NCBI RefSeq assembly: GCF_018343695.1
Contig: NZ_JAGYPJ010000001.1
Span: 817,001 to 881,000, forward strand
Reading direction: 5' to 3'
DNA length: 64,000 bases
Source: Lederbergia citrisecunda
GTDB lineage: Bacteria; Bacillota; Bacilli; Bacillales; Bacillaceae_C
In this document: piece after piece, positions 17,744 through 25,572 of the stretch
Layout of the letters: each line of letters starts with the position of its first letter
Numbering within the stretch: position 1 is the first letter of the stretch
The notes under the pieces: model-generated
Seen by the model: the letters and a program-made list of their open reading frames with translations, nothing else
Database searches by the model: none
Told to the model about the DNA's origin: nothing
Translations under genes and position numbers: made by a program

Positions 17744-19372
17744 ATGAATTTTGAAAGCATCGTCATTCCAGCTATGAACGACTTTGCTTCTCTTTATATA
17801 GAACAAAAAGAACCTGTAAAAGGCTTTTTTCATTACGATATAACGGAGAACACTGTTTACGAAAAACGATATCGCGATCTCATGTCGAGAAATATTAATC
17901 GGGCTGGCATTGCAAGAGTAATTGAAAATTATATGATGAAATTTCCTCAGTCAGATAAAACGAAACAATCATTGGAAAAATTGCGAAATGAAAATTCTGT
18001 TGTAGTGATAGGTGGACAACAAGCCGGGTTATTAACAGGACCACTTTATACGATACATAAAATAATCTCAATTATCAAACTTGCAGAAGAACAAGAAAGT
18101 AAGCTAAATCAACCAGTAGTTCCCGTTTTTTGGATTGCTGGGGAAGACCATGATTTTCTGGAAATCAATCATGTTTATGCGGAAGCAGGAAAGTCATTAA
18201 AAAAGATTTCCTTTGTTAGCAATAATGATGAAAAGAAAATGACTTCTCATATTCACTTTAATAAAGATGAAATGCTTCAATGGGTCAATACCATTTTTAT
18301 GCATTTTGGCGAAAAAGAACATACCAAAAAAATATTATCTACATTACAAACTGCCATTAAGCAATATAGTTCAATAACCGATCTTTTTTCATATATCGTA
18401 ATGTCTCTTTTCAAAGATTATGGCTTACTTATTATCGATTCAGCCGATCCAGCATTGAGGAAAATAGAAGAGCCTTTCTTTTCCCAATTAATCGATCAAA
18501 ATGTAGAGATTACTCAAGAAGTTCTAAGCCAGCAGAAAGAGATTGAGACTCAAGGGTTTAAAAAAGCGATTGAAATGGAAGATAGCGCCGCCAACATATT
18601 TATTTATCTAAATAATGAACGGATTTTGTTAGACTATGATTCTGAACGTGATTGCTTTATATCAAAAAAAGCTCAAATTGAATTGGATCGAGAGAGCTTA
18701 CATGAATTACTAAGACAAGATCCTGAAAAATTCAGTAATAATGTAGTTACAAGACCAATCATGCAGGAATGGCTTTTTCCAACGTTAGCTTTCATAGCCG
18801 GACCAGGTGAAATCGCTTACTGGGGTGAGATAAAACAAGCTTTTGACTTTTTAGGAAATAAAATGCCACCTATTATTCCTAGGATGAATATGACATTTCT
18901 TGAAGCAGCTGTCGAACGAGATATTTTCGATTTGGAATTATCAATTGAAGATATTCTTAAAAATGGTGTTACAAGAAATAAAGCCTTATTTTTGGAAAGT
19001 GTTGCTGATCAAGAATTGCGATGTATGATTGATCAAGCCAAATCTTTTTTGGAAGAGAAGTACAATTCTATTTTCGAAAGATTTGAAGAGAACGACCGAG
19101 GATTATTGCCGCTTGCTAGAAAAAATCTATCGATTCATTTGAATCAACTTGATTATATGGAACAAAAAGCAAACCATTCGCTTGAAATCAAGCATAAAAC
19201 CATTTTGGAAAAATACAACCGAATTGAACGTAGTTTAAAACCAAATGGAACTCCACAAGAACGAATGTGGAATATTTTTTACTATTTAAATGAAATGGGA
19301 GAAAGCTTTATTCATCAATTGATGGAAGAAAAATATGTTTTTGATGGGACACATAAGTTAATTAGAATATAA
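17744..19372 (+). CDS. bshC: Bacillithiol biosynthesis cysteine-adding enzyme BshC
   Basis: 542 residues, the usual length for BshC (formerly YllA). The Rossmann-like core shows VVVIGGQQAGLLTGPLYTIHKIISII, PVFWIAGEDHDFLEINHVY and a central FIAGPGEIAYWGEIKQAF. The C-terminal coiled coil (about residues 425-500) supports dimerisation. BshC adds Cys to GlcN-malate, the last step of bacillithiol synthesis. A TATACT -10-like box lies about 25 bases before the ATG, and AAAGGAAG serves as ribosome site. Placement just before mraZ is conserved in Bacillus. A strong terminator separates it from mraZ. Confidence 0.95.
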   Translation: MNFESIVIPAMNDFASLYIEQKEPVKGFFHYDITENTVYEKRYRDLMSRNINRAGIARVIENYMMKFPQSDKTKQSLEKLRNENSVVVIGGQQAGLLTGPLYTIHKIISIIKLAEEQESKLNQPVVPVFWIAGEDHDFLEINHVYAEAGKSLKKISFVSNNDEKKMTSHIHFNKDEMLQWVNTIFMHFGEKEHTKKILSTLQTAIKQYSSITDLFSYIVMSLFKDYGLLIIDSADPALRKIEEPFFSQLIDQNVEITQEVLSQQKEIETQGFKKAIEMEDSAANIFIYLNNERILLDYDSERDCFISKKAQIELDRESLHELLRQDPEKFSNNVVTRPIMQEWLFPTLAFIAGPGEIAYWGEIKQAFDFLGNKMPPIIPRMNMTFLEAAVERDIFDLELSIEDILKNGVTRNKALFLESVADQELRCMIDQAKSFLEEKYNSIFERFEENDRGLLPLARKNLSIHLNQLDYMEQKANHSLEIKHKTILEKYNRIERSLKPNGTPQERMWNIFYYLNEMGESFIHQLMEEKYVFDGTHKLIRI

Positions 19373-19380
19373 GAAAATCA

Positions 19381-19431
19381 AACTATCTTAATGATAAGAG
19401 TAAACTTTAATCATTAAGATAGTTTTTTTTA
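19381..19431 (+). terminator. Rho-independent terminator after bshC
   Basis: A 15-bp stem (AACTATCTTAATGAT pairing with ATCATTAAGATAGTT) followed by T8. Confidence 0.92.
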
Positions 19432-19449
19432 TTTTCTAAATAAAAAATG

Positions 19450-19474
19450 TGGTGGAAAGTGGGGGAATGTGGTA
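19450..19474 (+). promoter_or_regulatory. MraZ operator (three TGGNN repeats)
   Basis: TGGTG at 19450, TGGGG at 19460 and TGGTA at 19470 repeat with an exact 10-base period, leaving 5-base spacers. MraZ is known to bind direct TGGG-type repeats with this spacing and to autoregulate the dcw operon. The site lies 30 bases before the mraZ start. A fourth TGGGG at 19491 is one base out of phase and doubles as the ribosome site. Confidence 0.75.
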
Positions 19475-19504
19475 CAGTAAAGTTAGAAAGTGGGGGCTTG
19501 TCTT

Positions 19505-19936
19505 ATGTTTATGGGAGAATACCAACATAACATTGACACGAAGGGTCGCTTAATCGTCCCAGCTAAATTTCGTGAACATCTCGGGGAGACCTTTGTTATT
19601 ACTCGTGGTCTTGATCAATGTTTATTTGGATATCCTATCGAAGAATGGCGCCTTTTGGAGGAAAAGCTAAAATCTCTCCCCATGACTAAGAAAGATGCTA
19701 GAGCATTTACGAGATTTTTTTTCTCAGGGGCCGTTGAATGTGAAATAGATAAACAAGGCAGAATCAATTTGCCAACACCACTTCTTGGATATGCAAAACT
19801 TATAAAAGAATGTGTAATTTTAGGGGTATCAAACAGAATTGAGATTTGGAGCAAGGATATTTGGGAAGACTATTTTGCAAAATCAGAAGAATCATTTGCT
19901 GAAATTGCAGAGAACATGATGGATTTTGACATTTAA
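19505..19936 (+). CDS. mraZ: Transcriptional regulator and dcw operon repressor MraZ
   Basis: A 143-residue protein with two AbrB-like MraZ repeats: [23 protein letters not shown] (residues 2-24) and [16 protein letters not shown] (about 78-93). Each contains the D(T/K)KGR signature that forms the DNA-binding loop. MraZ forms ring oligomers and binds TGGG repeats upstream of its own gene; such repeats are visible at 19450. The ATG at 19505 gives the standard length, with GGGGG as ribosome site. It heads the division cluster, and rsmH follows after 27 bases. Confidence 0.96.
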   Translation: MFMGEYQHNIDTKGRLIVPAKFREHLGETFVITRGLDQCLFGYPIEEWRLLEEKLKSLPMTKKDARAFTRFFFSGAVECEIDKQGRINLPTPLLGYAKLIKECVILGVSNRIEIWSKDIWEDYFAKSEESFAEIAENMMDFDI

Positions 19937-19963
19937 TTCATGTTCTTGGAAAGGTGACATCTT

Positions 19964-20896
19964 ATGTTTAATCATACTACTGTTTTGTTAAATGAAACTG
20001 TCGAAGGATTGAATATTCGTCCTGACGGGATTTATGTGGATTGCACTCTCGGTGGTGGGGGGCATTCAGAATTAATTCTTTCCAAGCTATCCAGTGAAGG
20101 CAGGCTAATAGCATTTGATCAAGATGAAACAGCTATTGCTCATGCTAAAGAAAAACTTTCAAAGTACGAAGAAAATTTGATGTTCGTTAAAAGTAATTTT
20201 AAATATATAAAAGACAGGATTAACAGCCTAAGTATACATAACGTGGATGGGATATTATATGATTTGGGGGTTTCATCTCCACAATTAGATACTCCAGAAA
20301 GAGGATTCAGTTACCACCACAACGCACCACTTGATATGAGAATGGATCTTCAAGGAGAAATTTCAGCCTATGATGTAATAAATCAGTGGCCTTACGAAAA
20401 TTTGGTTCGGATTTTTTTCCATTATGGTGAGGAAAAGTTTTCTAAACAAATTGCTAGGAAAATTGAAGCCGCTCGGGAAAAAGCTCCGATCGAAACAACT
20501 GGTGAATTAGTTGAGCTGATTAAAGAAGGGATACCGGCACCAGCTAGGAGAAAAGGTGGACATCCCGCAAAAAGAATTTTCCAAGCAATTCGAATAGCTG
20601 TAAATGATGAGCTGCATGCATTTGAAAGTTCGTTGCATCAAGCAATCGATTTGCTAAATCCTTCAGGAAGGATCAGTGTCATAACATTTCACTCGTTAGA
20701 AGATAGAATTTGTAAAACGGTGTTTAAAGAAGCGAGCGAAGGACCTCCATTGCCACCAGGGATGCCAATAATACCTCAAGGCTATGAGCCTAAGCTTAAG
20801 CTTATTAATCGAAAACCTATCATTCCTTCAGAAGAGGAATTGGACATGAATAATCGCGCTCGTTCTGCGAAATTAAGAGTTGCAGAAAAGAGATAA
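19964..20896 (+). CDS. rsmH: 16S rRNA (cytosine1402-N4)-methyltransferase RsmH (MraW)
   Basis: 310 residues. It starts [13 protein letters not shown], has the SAM-binding motif [12 protein letters not shown] and continues with [42 protein letters not shown] and the C-terminal ISFHSLEDR equivalent [14 protein letters not shown]. It methylates N4 of C1402 in the ribosomal P site. An AAAGGTG ribosome site precedes the ATG. The stop lies 49 bases before the ftsL start. Confidence 0.97.
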   Translation: MFNHTTVLLNETVEGLNIRPDGIYVDCTLGGGGHSELILSKLSSEGRLIAFDQDETAIAHAKEKLSKYEENLMFVKSNFKYIKDRINSLSIHNVDGILYDLGVSSPQLDTPERGFSYHHNAPLDMRMDLQGEISAYDVINQWPYENLVRIFFHYGEEKFSKQIARKIEAAREKAPIETTGELVELIKEGIPAPARRKGGHPAKRIFQAIRIAVNDELHAFESSLHQAIDLLNPSGRISVITFHSLEDRICKTVFKEASEGPPLPPGMPIIPQGYEPKLKLINRKPIIPSEEELDMNNRARSAKLRVAEKR

Positions 20897-20945
20897 GAAC
20901 ATCGATAAACCCGTATATATGCAAACTGATGTAGGGGGAGACATT

Positions 20946-21308
20946 TTGAGTAATTTAGCTTATAAATATAACCAACAACGTGTAGAAGCACAACAACAAA
21001 CTCAAGTTCAAGTAAAGACTGTAAGAAGACATGCGAAAATCAGTCTTGGGGAAAAATTCCTTGCAATGTTGCTTATAGCTTTCGTTGCTATTATGGCTGT
21101 TCAAATTATTTCCGCTCAGGCGCAAATATATGAAGTAAATAAAAACATTGAAGATGTCAAATCTGCTATTCATGAAAAGCAAAAAATTAATGGTGATTTG
21201 GAATCACAAGTAAAAGAACTACAAAGTCCTGAGAGAGTCATGAAAATAGCTAAAAATTCTGGGCTAAACTTGAATGAAAATAACGTCAGGGTTGTTGAGA
21301 AGAAATGA
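20946..21308 (+). CDS. ftsL: Cell division protein FtsL
   Basis: A 120-residue bitopic membrane protein. A short basic cytoplasmic tail (to about residue 35) leads to one transmembrane helix (KFLAMLLIAFVAIMAVQIIS) and an extracellular leucine-zipper-like coiled coil ending in PERVMKIAKNSGLNLNENN. FtsL forms the FtsLB-DivIB complex that activates FtsW and PBP2B. The TTG at 20946 starts MSNLAY, as in B. subtilis, with AGGGGGAG 5 bases upstream; a longer frame to 20880 lacks a ribosome site. The stop overlaps the pbpB start (ATGA). Confidence 0.94.
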   Translation: MSNLAYKYNQQRVEAQQQTQVQVKTVRRHAKISLGEKFLAMLLIAFVAIMAVQIISAQAQIYEVNKNIEDVKSAIHEKQKINGDLESQVKELQSPERVMKIAKNSGLNLNENNVRVVEKK

Positions 21309-23518
21309 AAAACAATAAAAAAAATATGAACATAGGAGCAGCGTTTTTCTTCATTTTTTTTAGCCTGCTCTTTTTTGTATTGATTGTTAGATTTGTCACC
21401 ATTCAATCTACTGGAGAAGCTGAAGGGAAAGTACTTTCGGCTAAAGCTGCACAACTATATTTGCGCCAAGAAAAAATCCCAGGTAAAAGAGGATCGATTT
21501 TTGATCATAATGGCGAAGTAATTGCCGAAGATACGGCCTCCTACACACTTGTGGCGATACTTGACGAAAAACTGACGACCGATCCGGAACATCCTCGACA
21601 TGTTGTTGATCCACAAATGACCGCATCAAAACTTGCCAAGGAAATAGAGATGAGTGAATCAGAAATATTTTCGAGACTTACGAAAGAAGGAAGAAAGCAA
21701 GTAGAGTTTGGGGCTTCTGGAAAAGACTTATCGCTTAGCGTAAAGAAAAAAATTGAAGAACTAAAGCTTCCAGGCATATCTTTTATTAAAGATTCAAAAC
21801 GCTTTTATCCAAACGGTATCTTTTCCTCCCATTTGGTTGGTTACGCACAAAAAGATGAGAAAACATCTGAAATTGTTGGGAAAACAGGGTTGGAAAAAAG
21901 TTATGATGATTTATTAAAAGGTAAGGATGGCTCTATTAAGTATGAGGGTGATATTTGGGATTATATTTTGCCGAATACAAGTAAACATGTCGTCGAGCCT
22001 GTAAATGGAAACGATATTTATTTAACACTTGATAAAAAAATACAAAGCTTTCTAGAAGACGCGATGAATAAGGTTGATGAGCAATATCAACCAAAGAGGA
22101 TTATGGCAGTTGTCGCTGATCCGAAAACAGGGAAGATTCTTGCTATGGCACAAAGGCCAACTTATCACCCTGCAACAAGAGTCGGTATCGATAAATCATG
22201 GCATAATGAGATTATTGAAACCTCTTATGAACCAGGTTCAACGATGAAAATTTTTTCATTGGCTGCAGCGATTGAAAAGAAAGTATTTAATCCAAATGAT
22301 ACGTATCCTTCCGGTAGATATTATGTCGATAATAAAAGTAAGCCTATTAAAGACCATAATGGTGGTAGTGGCTGGGGATCCATAACATATCTTGAAGGGG
22401 TACAGCGTTCCTCTAATGTTGCATTTGCTTATCTTCTTGAAAAGATGGGCACAAATGCTTGGCGGGAATATATGGATAAATTTAAATTCGGCACACCGAC
22501 AGGCATAGATCTTCCAAATGAGGTTCCAGGAAATATTTTGTATGACTGGCCAATTGAGAAAGTAACGAGTGTATTTGGTCAAGGTACGACAGTAACTGCC
22601 CTGCAAATGGTACAAGCCATGTCTGCCATCGCAAATGATGGAAAGATGATGAAACCATATGTCGTAGAAAAAGTTGTTAATCCAAACGATGGGACAGTGA
22701 AGGAGACAAAGCCGGAGATAGCTGGTCAACCGATTAGTAAAAAGACTGCGAGCGAAGTAAGAAGTATTTTAGAAACGGTTCTAACATCGGAACATGGTAC
22801 AGGTGCAAGATATAAAATCGAAGGTTATAAAGTAGCTGGTAAAACGGGTACTGCTCAAATTCCTGATCCTACAGGCGGTTATTTAGAAGGGTTAAACAAT
22901 TATATATTCTCATTCCTTGGTCTTGCTCCAGCAGATGATCCTAAATTAATCATGTATGTAGCTGTTGAACAACCTAATTTAAAAGAAGATGAGAATGGCT
23001 ACCCTGAGAATGGCAGTGTTCCAGTCTCCATGATTTTTAATCCTGTAATGAAAAGCAGTTTACAGTATTTAAATATTCAACCTGAAGAAATTCAAGAGAC
23101 TAAAATTGCCAGTCTTCCTAATTTCAGTAAAATGAACACGAAAGCAGCAATGGATTATATTAAGGAAAACTCATTAGAACCTATTCTGTTAGGTGTTGGA
23201 GAAAAGATTACAGGACAATCTCCAACTCCAGGGGCATCGCTAATGGAAGGTGAAAAAATAATCCTTAAAACGGATGGAAATCTTTCCTTGCCAAACATGA
23301 TAGGATGGTCCAAGCGTGATGTACTAAATGTAGCCCAAATGGCTAATTTAAATGTAAATATGGTAGGAGACGGATTTGTTGCTAAGCAAAATATTAAGCC
23401 TGAATCACCAATTCACGAAGGTGATCATCTAGTCGTCAACTTGGAAACGCCAAGACAAACTATCGAACGAGAAAAAGCAGAAAAAAATAAAGAGGATGAA
23501 GATAAGCCTCTAGATTAA
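21305..23518 (+). CDS. pbpB: Penicillin-binding protein 2B, division transpeptidase
   Basis: A 737-residue class B PBP. One N-terminal transmembrane segment (about 12-32) is followed by the pedestal domain (RGSIFDHNGEVIAEDTAS onward) and the transpeptidase domain with all motifs: the catalytic Ser in EPGSTMKIF, SSN in QRSSNVAFA and KTGTAQ in AGKTGTAQIPDP. Two C-terminal PASTA domains (about 590-705) bind peptidoglycan or lipid II. It cross-links septal peptidoglycan. ATGA overlap couples it to ftsL. In most Bacillus spoVD follows directly; here about 2 kb intervenes. Confidence 0.97.
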   Translation: MKNNKKNMNIGAAFFFIFFSLLFFVLIVRFVTIQSTGEAEGKVLSAKAAQLYLRQEKIPGKRGSIFDHNGEVIAEDTASYTLVAILDEKLTTDPEHPRHVVDPQMTASKLAKEIEMSESEIFSRLTKEGRKQVEFGASGKDLSLSVKKKIEELKLPGISFIKDSKRFYPNGIFSSHLVGYAQKDEKTSEIVGKTGLEKSYDDLLKGKDGSIKYEGDIWDYILPNTSKHVVEPVNGNDIYLTLDKKIQSFLEDAMNKVDEQYQPKRIMAVVADPKTGKILAMAQRPTYHPATRVGIDKSWHNEIIETSYEPGSTMKIFSLAAAIEKKVFNPNDTYPSGRYYVDNKSKPIKDHNGGSGWGSITYLEGVQRSSNVAFAYLLEKMGTNAWREYMDKFKFGTPTGIDLPNEVPGNILYDWPIEKVTSVFGQGTTVTALQMVQAMSAIANDGKMMKPYVVEKVVNPNDGTVKETKPEIAGQPISKKTASEVRSILETVLTSEHGTGARYKIEGYKVAGKTGTAQIPDPTGGYLEGLNNYIFSFLGLAPADDPKLIMYVAVEQPNLKEDENGYPENGSVPVSMIFNPVMKSSLQYLNIQPEEIQETKIASLPNFSKMNTKAAMDYIKENSLEPILLGVGEKITGQSPTPGASLMEGEKIILKTDGNLSLPNMIGWSKRDVLNVAQMANLNVNMVGDGFVAKQNIKPESPIHEGDHLVVNLETPRQTIEREKAEKNKEDEDKPLD

Positions 23519-23523
23519 AAGAA

Positions 23524-23571
23524 AAGCAGACGCCAATGACTTAAAAGGTTTTGGCGACTGCTCTTTTTTTT
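23524..23571 (+). terminator. Rho-independent terminator after pbpB
   Basis: Stem GCAG-CGCCAA / TTGGCG-CTGC with an A bulge in each arm, followed by T8. It ends the mraZ-pbpB unit. Confidence 0.8.
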
Positions 23572-23836
23572 AGAAATAAGAAAGCATATCATTTTAAAGG
23601 ACTATAATTTTGAACTAAGGCTTTTTATTTTCTAGATCCGGGCGCCATTGGCTATAGGTCAAAAACCCATGCCGCTAAAAGCCAAACTATGTAAAGATCG
23701 TAATTGTAAGATTTGTGCTTTTTTAAACCAATAAATAGAAAAGTTAGAAAAAACCATATTAATTATTTAGTTTTTTTATCGAATTACATATCAATCAAAA
23801 AAATAATAATAAGTAAGGAGGAGAAAGGAGAAAGGA
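23572..23836 (+). other. Intergenic gap before the SRPBCC gene
   Basis: AT-rich. It holds a short fragment (23632-23690, with GGGCGCCATTGGCTATAG) that resembles the head of the dispersed repeat. Several AGGAG-like ribosome sites lie directly before 23837. Nothing else is seen. Confidence 0.4.
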
Positions 23837-24262
23837 ATGGCTACTATTCGTAAAGAAATCGTAATTGAAGCAAATGCTGAACAAGTATGGGACGCAGTGA
23901 GTGATATCGGTGCTGTACATCAACGGTTTGTGCCGGGGTATACTTTGGATACCAAGTTAGATGGTGATTATAGAATTCTATTCTTTCCACATGGAGGCAA
24001 AATACGTGAACGGATTGTTTCGATTGATGATGAATCATATCGGCTCGCTTATGCGGTTATCGAAGGAAGTAGACCACCCTTAATTCATCATCATGCTTCT
24101 TTTCAAGTTTTTGCAGCGCATGATAACGAAAGTATACTCGTCTGGATAACTGATTTTCTACCAAAAAATACAGAACCTGAAATGAGAATCCGCATTGATC
24201 CAGCAGCCCAAATAATAAAGCAGACCGTAGAGAACGAAGTACAAAATAGTAAGCCTTTATAA
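23837..24262 (+). CDS. SRPBCC-family (polyketide cyclase/START-like) protein
   Basis: 141 residues of the SRPBCC helix-grip fold. It starts with IRKEIVIEANAEQVWDAVSDIGAVHQRFVPGY, the standard first strand and two helices. It continues with strands containing DYRILFFPHGGKIRERIVSIDDESYRLAYAVIEG and SILVWITDFLP, and ends with a C-terminal helix (QIIKQTVENEVQ). The fold binds small hydrophobic ligands; the ligand is unknown. It is preceded by several AGGAG ribosome sites. It sits in an insertion between pbpB and spoVD, next to a decayed DinB-family gene, suggesting an acquired or relocated segment. Confidence 0.85.
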   Translation: MATIRKEIVIEANAEQVWDAVSDIGAVHQRFVPGYTLDTKLDGDYRILFFPHGGKIRERIVSIDDESYRLAYAVIEGSRPPLIHHHASFQVFAAHDNESILVWITDFLPKNTEPEMRIRIDPAAQIIKQTVENEVQNSKPL

Positions 24263-24300
24263 AAAAGAAGAAATAATATTGAAAATTTGGAATGGGCATG

Positions 24301-24453
24301 CTATTTCAAGCTGTTTTCCTTCTGCTATTTTAACATCAGGCTCATCATCACGGACAATTGACAGTCCTTATGAGACAAGCTGCCTTGAAGGTTCCTGGCG
24401 TAGATGGTCCTAGCAAAGGAGAATGGAAAGCAATGAATGCTCAAAAGAGCTGA
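24301..24453 (+). pseudogene. Remnant of a DinB/YfiT-family gene (C-terminus only)
   Basis: The frame from 24334 reads HQAHHHGQLTVLMRQAALKV then PGVDGPSKGEW before a stop at 24451. This matches the conserved end of DinB-family metalloproteins, where the third metal-binding His lies in H-x3-H-x-GQ. The same frame upstream has a stop at 24331 after about 10 hydrophobic residues, and no N-terminal helices or earlier His ligands are present. So this is a truncated relic. It follows the SRPBCC gene by about 40 bases. Confidence 0.6.
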
Positions 24454-24772
24454 TATCGTCAATGATGCCAAAAAGCAGGCGCCTGTCGGTTTTTTCTACT
24501 TCTGGAATTTATTTCATTGCTTAACTTAGTTTGTACACTGGATCCGTTTTTTATATTCATTGAAGAAAAATGATATTCAAGAATCGGCGCAATTCTTGTA
24601 CAAGGAATTGTGTCTTTTTCAGTTATCCTGGTGAACTTAATAAGAAATCATTTTGTTTAGTAGGCCCAAAAGACGAATTTGACATAGATCAGCATCAATA
24701 AACCTTTTGTTTGTTACATAGTACCAATTAAAGAAATGGATACTAATTAGATAGCAAAAAGGAGTGATACTG
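24454..24772 (+). other. Gap between DinB relic and zinc-ribbon gene
   Basis: About 320 bases. A CAGGCGCCTG palindrome followed by a T-run near 24477-24500 could be a weak terminator. No gene is visible. The last 15 bases hold the ribosome site of the next gene. Confidence 0.35.
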
Positions 24773-25018
24773 ATGGCTATGTGCCCTATATGTAATTCGT
24801 TTAAAGAATTAGAAATATATTGTCCAGAATGTAGTTCTCGATTAGAAGACTCAGGTAAGGTATCCGATTTTTTAGACCCTTACGGTCATTATAATGATGA
24901 AGAAACTGTAAAAATGGGTGATGGCTACCCCAATACAGCGAAAGATCAGATTTGTCCTCATTTAATGTACTGTAACAATTGTGGACATAATGAGGTGAAG
25001 TTCGTTCAAGAAGAATAG
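24773..25018 (+). CDS. Small zinc-ribbon protein of unknown function
   Basis: An 81-residue acidic protein with two CxxC pairs near the N-terminus (CPICNSF and CPECSSRLEDSGKV) and a C-terminal group C-x7-CNNCGH, giving seven Cys that could hold two zinc ions. The middle is acidic (DPYGHYNDEETVKMGDG). Proteins of this layout occur in other Bacillus genomes as hypothetical proteins; I do not recall a function. The ATG at 24773 has AAAAGGAGTGA upstream; an ATG at 24764 lies within this site. It is in the pbpB-spoVD insertion. Confidence 0.75.
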   Translation: MAMCPICNSFKELEIYCPECSSRLEDSGKVSDFLDPYGHYNDEETVKMGDGYPNTAKDQICPHLMYCNNCGHNEVKFVQEE

Positions 25019-25229
25019 CTGGCCAAATGATTATCTCTATAATATCTAACAGTAAGTGAACAATTCGAAAACAATATGTAGTAGCTTTTTTCAATAAATG
25101 GGTGCTTTAATGAAATGACAGTTTTAAACGACTTTATTGTTTTATTTATTTCCCGTCCTAAGTTTAGAGTGGGATTATGTCTGTTTAAGGTTTTGAAATA
25201 ATTAAACGTTATTGTTACAATAAAGGCTC

Positions 25230-25350
25230 TTCTAAGCTGTATGTTGGTTTTCGGTCCAAGAACGCTTTCCGCGAGCGGTACGGAATCCATTCGTCAAGCG
25301 TTTTCCCGCAATAGTTCCGTGCCTTCCGCTCCTATCAACGTAGTTAACAT
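25230..25350 (+). repeat. Second type of intergenic repeat fragment
   Basis: A GC-rich island (CGCTTTCCGCGAGCGG, then CAAGCGTTTTCCCGC and GTGCCTTCCGCTCC) in an AT-rich gap. It resembles a short interspersed element often seen between genes in Bacillaceae. The 63-codon frame through it has no ribosome site and is not a gene. The rest of the 25019-25572 gap shows only the spoVD leader. Confidence 0.4.
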
Positions 25351-25442
25351 ATACAACAGAATGTTAAGAAAGTCATATTATCAGAAAGAAAAAATGTTCA
25401 ACTCAATACTTTCTAATAAATGTTTATCCTAAAGCTTCCAAT

Positions 25443-25471
25443 TTGACAGTGATGATACTTTTTCTTACATT
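25443..25471 (+). promoter_or_regulatory. Candidate sigma-A promoter upstream of spoVD
   Basis: TTGACA (25443-25448), a 17-base spacer and TACATT (25466-25471), about 100 bases before the spoVD start. The -35 is perfect and the -10 has two mismatches. In B. subtilis spoVD is driven by sigma-E, so this may serve read-through into murE-mraY-murD rather than spoVD itself. Confidence 0.4.
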
Positions 25472-25572
25472 ACCTGCAAGAAGTACACTACTTGCTCTTT
25501 TCTATATTTCGTTCTACTCCTCATGGACAAGGCATAAGCTTAAGCGAGCCGGAAAGTGAGGAGGTCCTTTTT

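Noticed and set aside
25241-25432. A 63-codon frame upstream of spoVD
   Set aside because: It crosses a GC-rich repeat fragment and lacks a ribosome site.
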